The notes under the pieces were generated by a model that had not been told where the DNA came from, did not search any database, and saw nothing but the letters and a program-made list of their open reading frames with translations. From positions 124,001-188,000 of the forward strand of contig CAKRQV010000003.1 of the NCBI GenBank assembly GCA_934394565.1: a DNA stretch of 64,000 nt, given 5' to 3'. The position numbers and the translations under genes were made by a program. This document shows, in pieces, positions 1 through 8,645 of this stretch (position 1 is the first letter of the stretch; each line of letters starts with the position of its first letter). Source of the DNA: an uncultured Lachnospiraceae bacterium. Its GTDB lineage: Bacteria > Bacillota > Clostridia > Lachnospirales > Lachnospiraceae.

Positions 1-1
1 G

Positions 2-427
2 ATCTATCCTGAGCTAAAGCGTCTGACGGATGAGGGTCTGATTACATTCGATGTCGTCATTCAGGGTGAAAAGCTTGAAAAGAAAGAATATACGATCACC
101 GACAGGGGCCGCCGTGAATTTATGGAGTGGCTGCAGACGGATGAGGAGCTGCAGATGACGGCAAAGGATGTCTTTCGTCTTCGTACATTCTTCTCTCAGT
201 TCTACACCGGGGCTGAATTCAGAGCGCAGCTGTCTTCCCATCTGGCAAAGCATGAAGATCGCAAGGCACAGTTACAGACAATCCAGTCCAGCAGACATTT
301 TAAAAACTGTAAGCCGGGAGATGCGTCTTTTGGCGATTACATGGTGCTGGATGGCGCTATTATGCGCGAGGAGTCCTACATTGCCTGGTTGAAAAAATAT
401 TCCGCATACTACAAAGATGTGAAATAA
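2..427 (+). CDS. PadR-family transcriptional regulator, C-terminal part (5' end outside window)
   Basis: The reading frame is open from base 2 to the stop at 425-427, so the start codon lies before the window. The first visible residues (IYPELKRLTDEGLI, then KKEYTITDRGRREF) are the wing of a PadR winged helix: the pattern Y-P-x-L-x-x-L, then a Y-x-I-T-x-x-G turn, is the family hallmark. The following roughly 100 residues form the helical C-terminal dimerisation domain of the PadR/Vir type. PadR proteins are small repressors that answer phenolics or other ligands; the target here is unknown, because the next gene is convergent and not obviously controlled. A hairpin terminator follows at once. 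Confidence 0.85.
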   Translation: MYPELKRLTDEGLITFDVVIQGEKLEKKEYTITDRGRREFMEWLQTDEELQMTAKDVFRLRTFFSQFYTGAEFRAQLSSHLAKHEDRKAQLQTIQSSRHFKNCKPGDASFGDYMVLDGAIMREESYIAWLKKYSAYYKDVK

Positions 428-445
428 TTTCATACTGTGTCATCT

Positions 446-469
446 AAAAAGGTCCATCGGGCCTTTTTT
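446..469 (+). terminator. Rho-independent terminator after the PadR gene
   Basis: The stem AAAAAGGTCC pairs with GGGCCTTTTT across an ATC loop with one G:U pair, and is followed by a T-run. It lies 19 bases after the PadR stop codon. Confidence 0.75.
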
Positions 470-570
470 ATTTATCCGGCACTGCAAACAGTTCCTGCTC
501 CCTGAAGCATGCCCATGTACAATGTTGTGCAGACAGAGCCGAGGCATACACTGCCCCGGCCCCATTCACA

Positions 571-1581
571 TCAGATACCATATGTTTCTTTATTGTATTT
601 TTCTATCTCATCGTTAATGATCGGATCTACATGTGGGAAAAGACATCCCGGTCCGCCATAGGTAATACATGGAATGTAATGGCCACCCGGAGCATATGTC
701 TCACAGGCACGTCTGACCTCAGCACGGATTTCTTCTTCCGTGGAATCAGCCCGGTCTACGATAGCCGCATCAATACCGCCCATCAGCACCATACGTCCAT
801 CCAGCTGCTTCTGCAGCTTCACAATGTCATTCTGTGGAAGTGCACCCTGCCAGATATCGATTCCGAGGTCCACCATATCTTCAATGATCGGCTCACAGAA
901 GGAATCGGAATGGTGCATGACGATCACACCGTTGTCCTTCATATATTTGTACTGTTTTTCGTACTGCGGCTTGATAAATTCCCGCCAGGTTTCCGGACTG
1001 ATAAAAAGGGAATTTTTTGATCCCCAGTCATCATGCGTCAGCATGACATCCGGGTGCAGATTGTCTACGATCAGCTTCGCCAGCTGGAAACGATATTCAC
1101 CGATGGCATTGCACAGATCCATCATGTCTTCCGGTTCTAACAGGAAATTCATCAGCATATCTTCAAATCCCATCAGAAAATGCAGTCGTTCAAATACGCC
1201 TGTCGGCATAAAGGCCATAGCAAGGCTGCCGGAGGCTTTGATCTCATCGATTTTCTCTTTGAACGGTGCCCACAGAGCCGGATCGGATGCCTCACCGACG
1301 ATATCCGGGAATTTTACCTGGGTTTTCCACTCGCAGATATCATCACAGACTTTATTATCATCTGTAACATGCGGCATAGCTGCCAGCTGATCCTGCGGCC
1401 AGAGGATGGTCGTACCAAAAGCGTCTTTTAACGGTTCCATACCGCGGTGACGGTTGCCACGCACAAGATTATTTGCCGGGTTTGGCGGGAAAAATGTGGT
1501 ACCCTCGAACTGTTTGAGCAGTCTTTCCGGTTTTCCGTCTTTTTTCAGAGTTTCAAGGAAGATTTCTTTTGCTGTAGCCAT
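571..1581 (-). CDS. Uroporphyrinogen decarboxylase (URO-D)-family protein, probable corrinoid/one-carbon methyltransferase
   Basis: This 336-residue single-domain protein has the URO-D (PF01208) fold, which includes heme-pathway HemE and many cobalamin-dependent methyltransferases of the MtaA/MtbA kind. The C-terminal half carries the family pattern of a histidine-rich strand (VMHHSDS at about residue 222), a conserved Asp/Gln turn (DIWQGALPQNDI), a MGGID strand and a YAPGGHYIPC element. The usual methyltransferase zinc motif HxCG reads HHSDS here, so metal binding may differ. It is not likely to be HemE: it sits beside a sugar/cation-type transporter and a PucR-type regulator rather than heme genes. 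No corrinoid protein is encoded in the window. The start at 1581 has a good AAAGGAGAAG site. The substrate is unknown. Confidence 0.8.
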   Translation of the reverse strand: MATAKEIFLETLKKDGKPERLLKQFEGTTFFPPNPANNLVRGNRHRGMEPLKDAFGTTILWPQDQLAAMPHVTDDNKVCDDICEWKTQVKFPDIVGEASDPALWAPFKEKIDEIKASGSLAMAFMPTGVFERLHFLMGFEDMLMNFLLEPEDMMDLCNAIGEYRFQLAKLIVDNLHPDVMLTHDDWGSKNSLFISPETWREFIKPQYEKQYKYMKDNGVIVMHHSDSFCEPIIEDMVDLGIDIWQGALPQNDIVKLQKQLDGRMVLMGGIDAAIVDRADSTEEEIRAEVRRACETYAPGGHYIPCITYGGPGCLFPHVDPIINDEIEKYNKETYGI

Positions 1582-1669
1582 ATGTTTTGTCTTCTCCTTT
1601 TCTTATGCTTACTAAAATTCTGTCTGCCGATACAGCTTATATCAGCAATATATGGGATTTTCCCTTTTA

Positions 1670-1696
1670 AAAAGTGGCTGCATAGCAGCCACTTTT
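1670..1696 (-). terminator. Strong hairpin between the MFS gene and the URO-D gene
   Basis: A perfect 12-base stem (AAAAGTGGCTGC with its complement) around an ATA loop, with T-runs on both strands, lies 11 bases past the end of the transporter gene. It should end or attenuate transcription before the URO-D gene, so the two genes may not be expressed equally. Confidence 0.8.
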
Positions 1697-1706
1697 TTAT
1701 CCTTTA

Positions 1707-3098
1707 TCAGGCAACTTTCCGGTCGATCTCTGCCTGCCACTGTTCTACTTTTTCTTTGGTGATCTTGAAGCCAACGATCAGAAGAACGGCTGCAACGATA
1801 CAGAAGATTCCCGGTACCAGACCAAGTGCTATGGTCATTCCCTGACGTGCCGTACCCTGCAGGACAACGTCTTTCTGCCAGCCTACGGCTGTCAGACATG
1901 CGGCAATGATCGTACCACGAAGGAAGACACCAATCTTTAACGGTACATTCTGCAGACCCATGATCCAGCCGGAAGCATCCTTGCCGGTCTTCCATGTTGC
2001 ATATACAACTGTATCCGCATATAAAGCCGGAGCCGAAGCAAAGGCGATACCGTAAAATACATTTGCCAGTACCATCAGTGCGATAACTGCCGTTGAGCTT
2101 GCATACATTACCCATACCAGGACAAGGCAGATACCCATGCCGATGCAGGAAAGGATCATGGAAGAGCGTGATGACAGCTGTTTTGCGATGGCACGCATGA
2201 CATATGCACCAACAACACCGCCAATAGCGATCAGAAGCGTATAGACCGTCATAAGTTTCGCATTGCCCATGGCATCACGGAAATAATAGATAGCCGCACC
2301 TGCGGTAACAAAGTTCACGCACCATTTTGCCAGATCGGCAAGCATCAGGATCATCAGCGGCGGGTTCTTTACCAGAGAGGAGAACATCTCACCGATGCTG
2401 ACGCGGTTGACATTTTTCTTAACATCTGTTTCTGTTTCGATCTCTTCGTAGCCTTCTGTCATCTTGAAGTGTGCATAGTAGGTAACTACCATGATCAGGC
2501 CAAGGCAGAATGCAACAGCTGCAAACTGGTTTTTCTCACCTACAAAACCGGCGAGAACTGTAGCGAACGGGAGTCCAAGGTAGGAAAACAGCATGCTGCC
2601 GATCTTATTCCAGGCTGCACGGGAAGATGCTAATGTTGCACGGTCTTCCGGAGTCTTACCTACGACTTTGACCAGTGTGGCATTGGATACATAAGCGAAG
2701 TTCCATGCCACATGGGAAGAAATCGCTGCAATACAGATGATCACTGCGGAAAGTACGGCATTTTCACTGATTCTTACAAACATGAAAGCATACAGGAAAG
2801 GTACGATCCAGGGGATCACGATCAGCCAGGAACGATAACGTCCCCATTTCATTGCCTTGGATCCGTTGATGATACCACCATAGATCCAGGAAAGGCAGGC
2901 ATCCACGATGGAACAGACAGAACTGATCACACCTGCGATAGCCGGAGCAAATCCACCAAGTCCTGTTAAGAAGGACATAAAGTAGAATGTCTCCACATTA
3001 CTCATCAGTACGAAACCGGCATCACCGACACCGAAGAAATACTTCAGTGCTGTACTTAAGCCCTTTTTTTGTGTGTTTTTTGGAACACGTTCACTCAT
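1707..3098 (-). CDS. MFS transporter of the GPH (glycoside-pentoside-hexuronide:cation symporter) family
   Basis: This 463-residue protein has about twelve hydrophobic segments. The N-terminal part carries the GPH signature, with an acidic residue in helix 2 (IVDACLSW) and the loop MKWGRYRSWL between helices 2 and 3. In MelB-type symporters helix 2 has two aspartates (DxxxDP); here the second is Ser-Trp, so cation coupling may differ. The start at 3098 has an AAAGGAG site. It is transcribed divergently from the PucR-type regulator at 3330 and precedes the URO-D gene, so it probably imports that gene's substrate. Many gut Firmicutes encode such divergent GPH/MFS proteins beside URO-D genes without known substrates. 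Confidence 0.85.
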   Translation of the reverse strand: MSERVPKNTQKKGLSTALKYFFGVGDAGFVLMSNVETFYFMSFLTGLGGFAPAIAGVISSVCSIVDACLSWIYGGIINGSKAMKWGRYRSWLIVIPWIVPFLYAFMFVRISENAVLSAVIICIAAISSHVAWNFAYVSNATLVKVVGKTPEDRATLASSRAAWNKIGSMLFSYLGLPFATVLAGFVGEKNQFAAVAFCLGLIMVVTYYAHFKMTEGYEEIETETDVKKNVNRVSIGEMFSSLVKNPPLMILMLADLAKWCVNFVTAGAAIYYFRDAMGNAKLMTVYTLLIAIGGVVGAYVMRAIAKQLSSRSSMILSCIGMGICLVLVWVMYASSTAVIALMVLANVFYGIAFASAPALYADTVVYATWKTGKDASGWIMGLQNVPLKIGVFLRGTIIAACLTAVGWQKDVVLQGTARQGMTIALGLVPGIFCIVAAVLLIVGFKITKEKVEQWQAEIDRKVA

Positions 3099-3122
3099 CT
3101 TTCTTTTCTCCTTTCGGGAATT

Positions 3123-3144
3123 ATTTCTGTTCTCGGACAGAAAT
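3123..3144. promoter_or_regulatory. Inverted repeat, candidate operator downstream of the MFS promoter
   Basis: Perfect 8-base arms ATTTCTGT and ACAGAAAT are separated by 6 bases. The site lies about 20 bases downstream of the predicted -10 box of the MFS gene, where a repressor would block transcription. The assignment to the adjacent PucR-type protein is inference. Confidence 0.4.
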
Positions 3145-3162
3145 CATTTGGTTATGGTTTAA

Positions 3163-3191
3163 AGTATAGAACAGTTTTTTCCGTTTGAAAA
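3163..3191 (-). promoter_or_regulatory. Predicted sigma-A promoter of the MFS gene
   Basis: Reading the minus strand, a TTTTCA -35 box and a TATACT -10 box are 17 bases apart, about 65 bases upstream of the MFS start codon. Confidence 0.5.
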
Positions 3192-3231
3192 CTCCGCATA
3201 TCGTTCCAATATTTTTGTTTCTTTCCTACTT

Positions 3232-3263
3232 TTTGTACAGTACGATTTGACACATTGTACAAA
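3232..3263. promoter_or_regulatory. Promoter with flanking inverted repeat, upstream of the PucR-type regulator
   Basis: The arms TTTGTACA and TGTACAAA (perfect, 16 bases apart) bracket a consensus -35 box TTGACA at 3247-3252, with TATGGT at 3271-3276 as the -10 box. This placement fits autoregulation of the + strand regulator gene. Confidence 0.5.
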
Positions 3264-3329
3264 GCTGTGCTATGGTGGAATCAGTAGTTCAGTTACAGAA
3301 AAATTCAGAATTCATACGGAGGATTAGAC

Positions 3330-4907
3330 ATGGCTGACACTTTACCAGATCTTGATTCATACTATTTTCATCTGAGTACCCAGATTCTTTTCGATACATT
3401 TGCAGATTCCTCTTTAGACATAATGTCTTACAACGAATCCGGCGATCTGCATCTGGACGGAGTCCGGATGTATCAGAAAAACAGAATACTTCGTCCAAAC
3501 TACGTTTACGTGCTGCAATCCTCACAGTGCGACGTTTCGCTGTCCAAATATCCTGACATATGTTTTCTGATTGCCGGAGAAACAGACGTTTCTTATTTTC
3601 ATCCAAGTTCCACCGTCCTGATGGTTGGAAAGGAAAAGGATTTCCCGGAAATTATCAATCTCGCTCAGCAGACCTTTGAACGCTACAGTAACTGGGATCT
3701 CCAGCTTCATCTCGCCATGAACGGAGATAACCCAATCGAAGATATGCTGAGTGCCAGCTTAAACATTTTCCATAACCCCATGTTCGTGCATGATACAAAT
3801 TACTATATCCTTGCCTGTCCGAGACAGGTTCCCGGCATGTCCGTCTGGGAACGCGACAAGAGAACCGGTCGTCTGATGGTGCCTTTAAGTCTGATCCATG
3901 ACTTTAAATTTGAGATGGAATATATGCGGACGCTGACCACAACTGGTGTAGACACTTATGCGCAGGATACACGTGGTTACCGTATTATGTACCGTAACCT
4001 TTTTATCGGGGATAACTATGCCGGCCGTATCTGTGTAGATGAATTGCAAAGTGTCTTTCTCCCCGGTACAGAGCAAACGTTGGAATATCTTTCCACGCTT
4101 ATCGAGCTTTGTATCCTTAACCGGAATGTTTTCCGCACAGATATGGGTGTTGACCCAAGAGAATTTATGCAGAGCATTCTTGACAATGAAACCCCGGATA
4201 TAGGTAAAGTACAGGATTTCCTGGTTTATCAGGGCTGGAATAAAAATGACCGCTATCTCTGTCTCCGCCTTGAGGCCGGTGCGAATACTGAACAGATGCA
4301 TTCCGCCATGGCAACTCTCGGACATATTGAACTTCAGATCCCGGAAGGCTGTGCTTTTGTATATGAACAGGGCATAGCTGTCTGTGTCAATCTGACCTGT
4401 AAGAATTCTTCTATTTCGGAAATCGTCAGCAGTCTGGCAATTATTCTGCGTGAAGGACTTTTCAAAATGGGGGTCAGTTCAGAGATCCATGATTTTCTCT
4501 ATTTCCGGCAAGGATATATCCAGGCACGGGCAGCACTTCGCCTTGGCCGCCAGAGTGGAAGTATGATCTGGTGCTATCGTTTTGATGATTATATGATGGA
4601 TTACGTGCTTGACCGCAGCATCCAGATGATATCTCCCACGCTTTTATGCTCACCAAAGCTTCGTATTCTGAAACAATACGATGCACATAATCATACAGAG
4701 CTGTACCATACCCTGCGGTTATATCTGTCCCTGGAGCGCAATGTTCTCCAGACCGCCAACAAATTGTTTATCCACCGCAGTACACTGTTTTACAGACTCG
4801 AACGGATCCAGAAACTGGCAAAGGTTAATCTTGATGATCCGCAGGAACGACTGACACTGCAGTACTCCTTTGCCCTGATGGATCTGGTGAAAGAACCCGA
4901 AAACTGA
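3330..4907 (+). CDS. PucR-type transcriptional regulator (C-terminal HTH_30)
   Basis: This 525-residue protein ends (about 455-515) with the PucR helix-turn-helix: LYHTLRLYLSLERN, then TANKLFIHRSTLFYRLERI. The arrangement matches the PucR/CdaR family, whose members sense small metabolites and activate or repress catabolic genes. The N-terminal 140 residues match no domain I can name; a GAF-like middle region (about 145-290) precedes a GGDEF-like/CdaR linker. It is divergent from the GPH transporter and URO-D genes and probably controls them. It resembles the protein at 15300-16880 throughout: both have a GWxxNDxYLCL segment near residue 305 and SxIxxFxYFRxxYxQA-like segments later. The start follows an ACGGAGGA site. 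Confidence 0.85.
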   Translation: MADTLPDLDSYYFHLSTQILFDTFADSSLDIMSYNESGDLHLDGVRMYQKNRILRPNYVYVLQSSQCDVSLSKYPDICFLIAGETDVSYFHPSSTVLMVGKEKDFPEIINLAQQTFERYSNWDLQLHLAMNGDNPIEDMLSASLNIFHNPMFVHDTNYYILACPRQVPGMSVWERDKRTGRLMVPLSLIHDFKFEMEYMRTLTTTGVDTYAQDTRGYRIMYRNLFIGDNYAGRICVDELQSVFLPGTEQTLEYLSTLIELCILNRNVFRTDMGVDPREFMQSILDNETPDIGKVQDFLVYQGWNKNDRYLCLRLEAGANTEQMHSAMATLGHIELQIPEGCAFVYEQGIAVCVNLTCKNSSISEIVSSLAIILREGLFKMGVSSEIHDFLYFRQGYIQARAALRLGRQSGSMIWCYRFDDYMMDYVLDRSIQMISPTLLCSPKLRILKQYDAHNHTELYHTLRLYLSLERNVLQTANKLFIHRSTLFYRLERIQKLAKVNLDDPQERLTLQYSFALMDLVKEPEN

Positions 4908-4998
4908 TCTGCGTCGTTTTATAGCAGGCGCATTTCCCAGGCGGCCAAACGTTGTGTTATCATTATGTCAAAACAGCACCATGTTTCCCGTCTATATA

Positions 4999-5026
4999 TT
5001 GATTTTTTTTATCAAAATGCTATACT
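4999..5026 (+). promoter_or_regulatory. Predicted promoter of the second PucR-type regulator
   Basis: TTGATT and TATACT are separated by 16 bases, 50 bases before the start codon. A second inverted repeat (AATATGT at 5040-5046, ACATATT at 5055-5061) follows the -10 box and overlaps the leader, making it a candidate operator. Confidence 0.5.
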
Positions 5027-5076
5027 AGACTTCATTATTAATATGTCATACTTTACATATTATTGGGAGGGGTTCC

Positions 5077-6666
5077 ATGCCAAACATAGCTTTTTTTGTC
5101 AAACAGTTATCGCCACACATTGTCCGGAAAAATCTGCAATATTCCGAGATCAGTACTTCTGTTGGAATTTCTCTGTTTGATAACAATACGCAGGATATCA
5201 ATGATAACAGTCTGTACATTGGAAACGTCAAAGATGCACCGCTTTTGTTTTCTATGCTGCCGGAAAATGTCAAAGCCACCTTTTTCCTAAGTGGGGATGA
5301 CGCTTCACTCCCTTCTTATTTTGACCGTCCATACAATATTATTTCTACAGACCTTCCACTGATTGATCTGTACAGCCGGATTAACCGAATCATGCGTGCC
5401 TACAGAAACTGGAATCGTGTACTGATTGATGCCATGCGGGAAGACAAGGGAATCGGACATATCGTTGAGCTGGCCGGACAGCTTTTGCAGGGGCATATCC
5501 TGTTGTTCAATCCCGGTATGCACCTTCTTGAATCTACACATACTGACTTTTTCCCAGACCCTATTGTAGATGAAGCACGCAATGATGGTTTTCTTTCTTA
5601 CGAAACAATGCAGAAGTTAATGCAGGAATCTCATAAGAGTCCGCTCTATCCGAACGAGGTTCGTCATATCTGTCCGGATGATTCAGACCACCAGCTTTAC
5701 CTGCATACTATCACCTATCAGGGCAGTGAAATTGCGAAACTGATCTTTGTCCTGGATGACTCTGACTATCATCTGGATATTGCCAATATGATCTCCCATA
5801 TGGGTGGTTTCTTAAGACCTCTTCTGGTACAGAACAGTGATATCTTAAGTATATCCGGCAACCATTTTGCGAGTCTTCTGAACGACTTTGACACGAACAA
5901 ACCACTGAGCGGTGTGGAGATCCGTGACAGGATCCGTTTTCTTCCCTATCCTGTCAAAAAGTATATCCGGTGTTTTATTGTAACTTTCTCTACAGAGCAG
6001 TCAACGTCTTCTTATAATCTTCTGCTGAACCGTCTGGCTCAGGTTCTGCCAGGAACAAATATGACGATCTGGAATCATTCGATCATTATCCTGCACTCAG
6101 CTGACCATCAGGAATTTCAGAATATTTCTGCGCTGAATATGGATGTATGGAATGATATTCTGAATGAGTTTCAGGCCAAGGTTGTTGTCTCCAATTCAAT
6201 CAGTACCTATGATTCTTTCCGGACGATCTATTACCTGACGCTCAGGTTGTCTAAGATCCTAAGCCGGATGCATATTACGAATCTGTTTGGGAATGTTATT
6301 TTTTATGATGATTATTCTTTGTATCTGGTGATTGACATGGCGGCGGAACAGTTCCAGCATGAGCTGAGCAGTAATGATATTGTGTTGTTTGCGGCTCCGG
6401 TTGTTGTAACGCTGACGAGATATGACAAGCAGCATAACACAAATCTGAGGGATGTGCTGTATCATTATATCCGCAATGGACGAAGTGTATCTAAGACGGC
6501 AGAGATTATGTACATGCACAGGAATACGGTGTTGAATAAGTTGAAGAAGATTCAGGAGTTGTGTCCGTTGGATCTGGAGGATGGGATTTCTACGGAGATT
6601 CTGATGTTTTCCTGTCAGTTGACGAAGTATTATGAGGAGTATATGAATTTGGAATTGCGGTTGTAG
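5077..6666 (+). CDS. PucR-type transcriptional regulator, divergent paralogue
   Basis: This 529-residue protein has the same architecture as the preceding regulator: a variable N-terminal sensor half and a C-terminal HTH_30 (about 465-520) with YHYIRNGRSVSKTAEIMYMHRNTVLNKLKKI. The HTH residues are of the PucR/CdaR type, but the rest is only distantly like the regulators at 3330 and 15300. It starts at a GGGAGGGG site and is convergent with the alanine symporter gene, separated by a terminator. Its targets are unknown; the regulator upstream or the AGCS transporter are the nearest candidates. Codon use changes near 6250 to G/T-rich third positions. Confidence 0.82.
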   Translation: MPNIAFFVKQLSPHIVRKNLQYSEISTSVGISLFDNNTQDINDNSLYIGNVKDAPLLFSMLPENVKATFFLSGDDASLPSYFDRPYNIISTDLPLIDLYSRINRIMRAYRNWNRVLIDAMREDKGIGHIVELAGQLLQGHILLFNPGMHLLESTHTDFFPDPIVDEARNDGFLSYETMQKLMQESHKSPLYPNEVRHICPDDSDHQLYLHTITYQGSEIAKLIFVLDDSDYHLDIANMISHMGGFLRPLLVQNSDILSISGNHFASLLNDFDTNKPLSGVEIRDRIRFLPYPVKKYIRCFIVTFSTEQSTSSYNLLLNRLAQVLPGTNMTIWNHSIIILHSADHQEFQNISALNMDVWNDILNEFQAKVVVSNSISTYDSFRTIYYLTLRLSKILSRMHITNLFGNVIFYDDYSLYLVIDMAAEQFQHELSSNDIVLFAAPVVVTLTRYDKQHNTNLRDVLYHYIRNGRSVSKTAEIMYMHRNTVLNKLKKIQELCPLDLEDGISTEILMFSCQLTKYYEEYMNLELRL

Positions 6667-6781
6667 ATATAAAACAGACACAACAGAAGGCGGGTTTATG
6701 CCAAAACATTTGTGCATCTCATGAATTTATTCCGATATTTTCATTTACTATTATTTTTCTATTATTCAATTACATTTATAA

Positions 6782-6816
6782 AGAAGATCTGCAGTTTTTA
6801 TGGCTGCAGATCTTCT
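6782..6816. terminator. Bidirectional terminator between convergent genes
   Basis: The stem AGAAGATCTGCAG pairs perfectly with CTGCAGATCTTCT over a 9-base loop, with T-rich flanks on both strands. It serves the PucR-type gene (ends 6666) and the symporter gene (ends 6863). Confidence 0.85.
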
Positions 6817-6862
6817 CTTTTATGTAAGTTCAATACAAATTTTCTTTATCTTCCTTCATCTG

Positions 6863-8407
6863 TTATTTTCCGGTTTTCTCGGCCCGATCATCCCAGACGG
6901 GAACGTTGATGCCGATAGTGTCGGATGTGAAGGGGGTGCCGTCTTGTTTTTCGAAATGTATGGTGGCACGTTTTACGTATTTGAATCCTATGTACAGTAA
7001 CGGGATGTTACAGTAGGCAATCAAGATGTTGGCAAAGTCGGACAGATCCCAGAGCGATCCGAGATCCATACCGGCGATGCTGGTCAGGACGCCGAAGGAT
7101 ACGACAAAGAGGCACAGTATGCGGATGATGTTGATGAAGACTTTGCTTCTGGAAATACGGTTTGCGCAGATCTCCGTGAAGGACATGAAGCCCAGCAGGC
7201 AGGTGAAGGCAAAAAGTCCGAAGCAGACGGATACCAGCAGGGATACGGCAGAGTTTAAGGCAGTTCCCGGTGTCAGTTCGGTGACGGATGCCAGGAATTT
7301 GGGCAGTTTTCCGAGATCAAACCAGGCTGCGGAAGCATCTGTCTGCCATACACGACCCATGACTACGACAAATCCTGTCAGTGTACAGATGACGATGGTA
7401 TCAAGGAACACGCCTACAGCCTGTACGCAGCCCTGATCACAGGGATGCACTGCATTGGAGGCTGCGGCAGGCATGGTGATTGTACCCTGTCCGGCTTCAT
7501 TGGACATCAGACCCCGTTTTACCCCCTGTACAAGGGCTGTACCAAAGGCACCGCCAAAGACGGCTTCCGGTTTGAAGGCTTCTGTAAATACAGCGTAGAA
7601 GAACCACGGGATTCTTGTGAAGTTGATAACGATCAGTACAAGGACTGTAAGCACATAGATCACTGCCATAACCGGAACCAGAATATCGGTCAGTTTTGTC
7701 ACTTTTTTGATACCGCCGAAGGATACGGCGATCAGTACAACGAGCAGTACGGCAAAGGCAATCCAATATAATGCTGAATTGGTGTCGATGGTTTTGCCTG
7801 TCACGACTTCTGCGATCTGTCCGACGGAGGATACGGTATTGAATCCCTGTGCCGGGAAACAGAGCAGCGCATAGACAATGTACATCAGAGAAAGAACGAC
7901 ACCGGCTGCAGCTGAGCCTTTCAGAAGTCTTTTTCCATAGAAGGACAGACCACCAATATATTCATCGTCTTTCTTTTCTTTAAAAATCTGAGCCATCGTG
8001 GACTCCGTATAGGCTGTCGCCATACCAAAGAATGCCGAGATCCACATCCAGAACAGGGCACCAGGGCCACCGACGGAAATCGCACCGGTTACACCCAGAA
8101 TATTACCCGGTCCGACTCGCATCGCCGTGGACAGGAAGAATGAGGCCAGCGGTGAAATACCTGTGGACTCGGCTTTTCTTGTCCGAAGTACGTGGATACC
8201 ATGCTTGAATTTTCTCAGCTGGATAAACCGCAGTCTGCAGCTGAAAAAAATACCGGTTCCGATCAGCAATATGATCGCAAGAGAAAAATTTCCCAGAATC
8301 GGAATACTGGCATACCACGAAAAATTTGTTGGGAAATCCCAGAAGAGGTCAGAGACGACCTGGATCTTTCCACAGACGGCATTGATTGCATCAAATAATG
8401 CCTGCAT
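6863..8407 (-). CDS. Alanine/glycine:cation symporter family protein (AGCS)
   Basis: This 514-residue polytopic protein imports alanine or glycine with sodium or protons. The AGCS signature lies in the N-terminal third: GIFFSCRLRFIQLR, then PGNILGVTGAISVGGPGALFWMW, and the family block GLMSNEAGQGTITMPAAA about residue 305. The length is typical. The start at 8407 follows an AAAGGAGAAAAA site. A promoter with TTGAAA and TATAAT lies upstream. The gene is alone on its transcript between convergent PucR2 and the MatC-like gene. A link with the surrounding methyltransferase genes is possible, but nothing in the sequence shows it. Confidence 0.92.
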   Translation of the reverse strand: MQALFDAINAVCGKIQVVSDLFWDFPTNFSWYASIPILGNFSLAIILLIGTGIFFSCRLRFIQLRKFKHGIHVLRTRKAESTGISPLASFFLSTAMRVGPGNILGVTGAISVGGPGALFWMWISAFFGMATAYTESTMAQIFKEKKDDEYIGGLSFYGKRLLKGSAAAGVVLSLMYIVYALLCFPAQGFNTVSSVGQIAEVVTGKTIDTNSALYWIAFAVLLVVLIAVSFGGIKKVTKLTDILVPVMAVIYVLTVLVLIVINFTRIPWFFYAVFTEAFKPEAVFGGAFGTALVQGVKRGLMSNEAGQGTITMPAAASNAVHPCDQGCVQAVGVFLDTIVICTLTGFVVVMGRVWQTDASAAWFDLGKLPKFLASVTELTPGTALNSAVSLLVSVCFGLFAFTCLLGFMSFTEICANRISRSKVFINIIRILCLFVVSFGVLTSIAGMDLGSLWDLSDFANILIAYCNIPLLYIGFKYVKRATIHFEKQDGTPFTSDTIGINVPVWDDRAEKTGK

Positions 8408-8459
8408 ATGTTTTTCTCCTTTTCACGGGCACTGCCCATTTTATTTATATATTTGCTTC

Positions 8460-8489
8460 ATTATACGCTATTTTTCTGTTATATTTCAA
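8460..8489 (-). promoter_or_regulatory. Predicted promoter of the AGCS symporter gene
   Basis: On the minus strand TTGAAA and TATAAT are 18 bases apart, about 50 bases before the start codon. A GGGCACTGCCC palindrome (8427-8437) lies in the leader. Confidence 0.6.
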
Positions 8490-8584
8490 CAGCCATCTGC
8501 TTTTCTCAGTGTATACACAACATTTCTTCATATATCAATTTTTTTTGCTGATATTTCATTTTTTTGCATATGTATGACACCAAA

Positions 8585-8620
8585 GAAGCCGCCTGTACAC
8601 AGCAGCATACAGACGGCTTC
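8585..8620 (-). terminator. Terminator of the first MatC-like gene
   Basis: GAAGCCG and CGGCTTC, extended by TGTA/TACA with small bulges, form a hairpin 25 bases past the stop codon of the minus-strand gene, followed by TTT. Confidence 0.7.
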
Positions 8621-8645
8621 AAAAAGAGATCAAACAATACTTTTC

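Noticed and set aside
571..1581. HemE (uroporphyrinogen decarboxylase proper)
   Set aside because: No other heme gene is nearby, the context is transport and regulation, and the conserved strand differs from HemE-like sequences.
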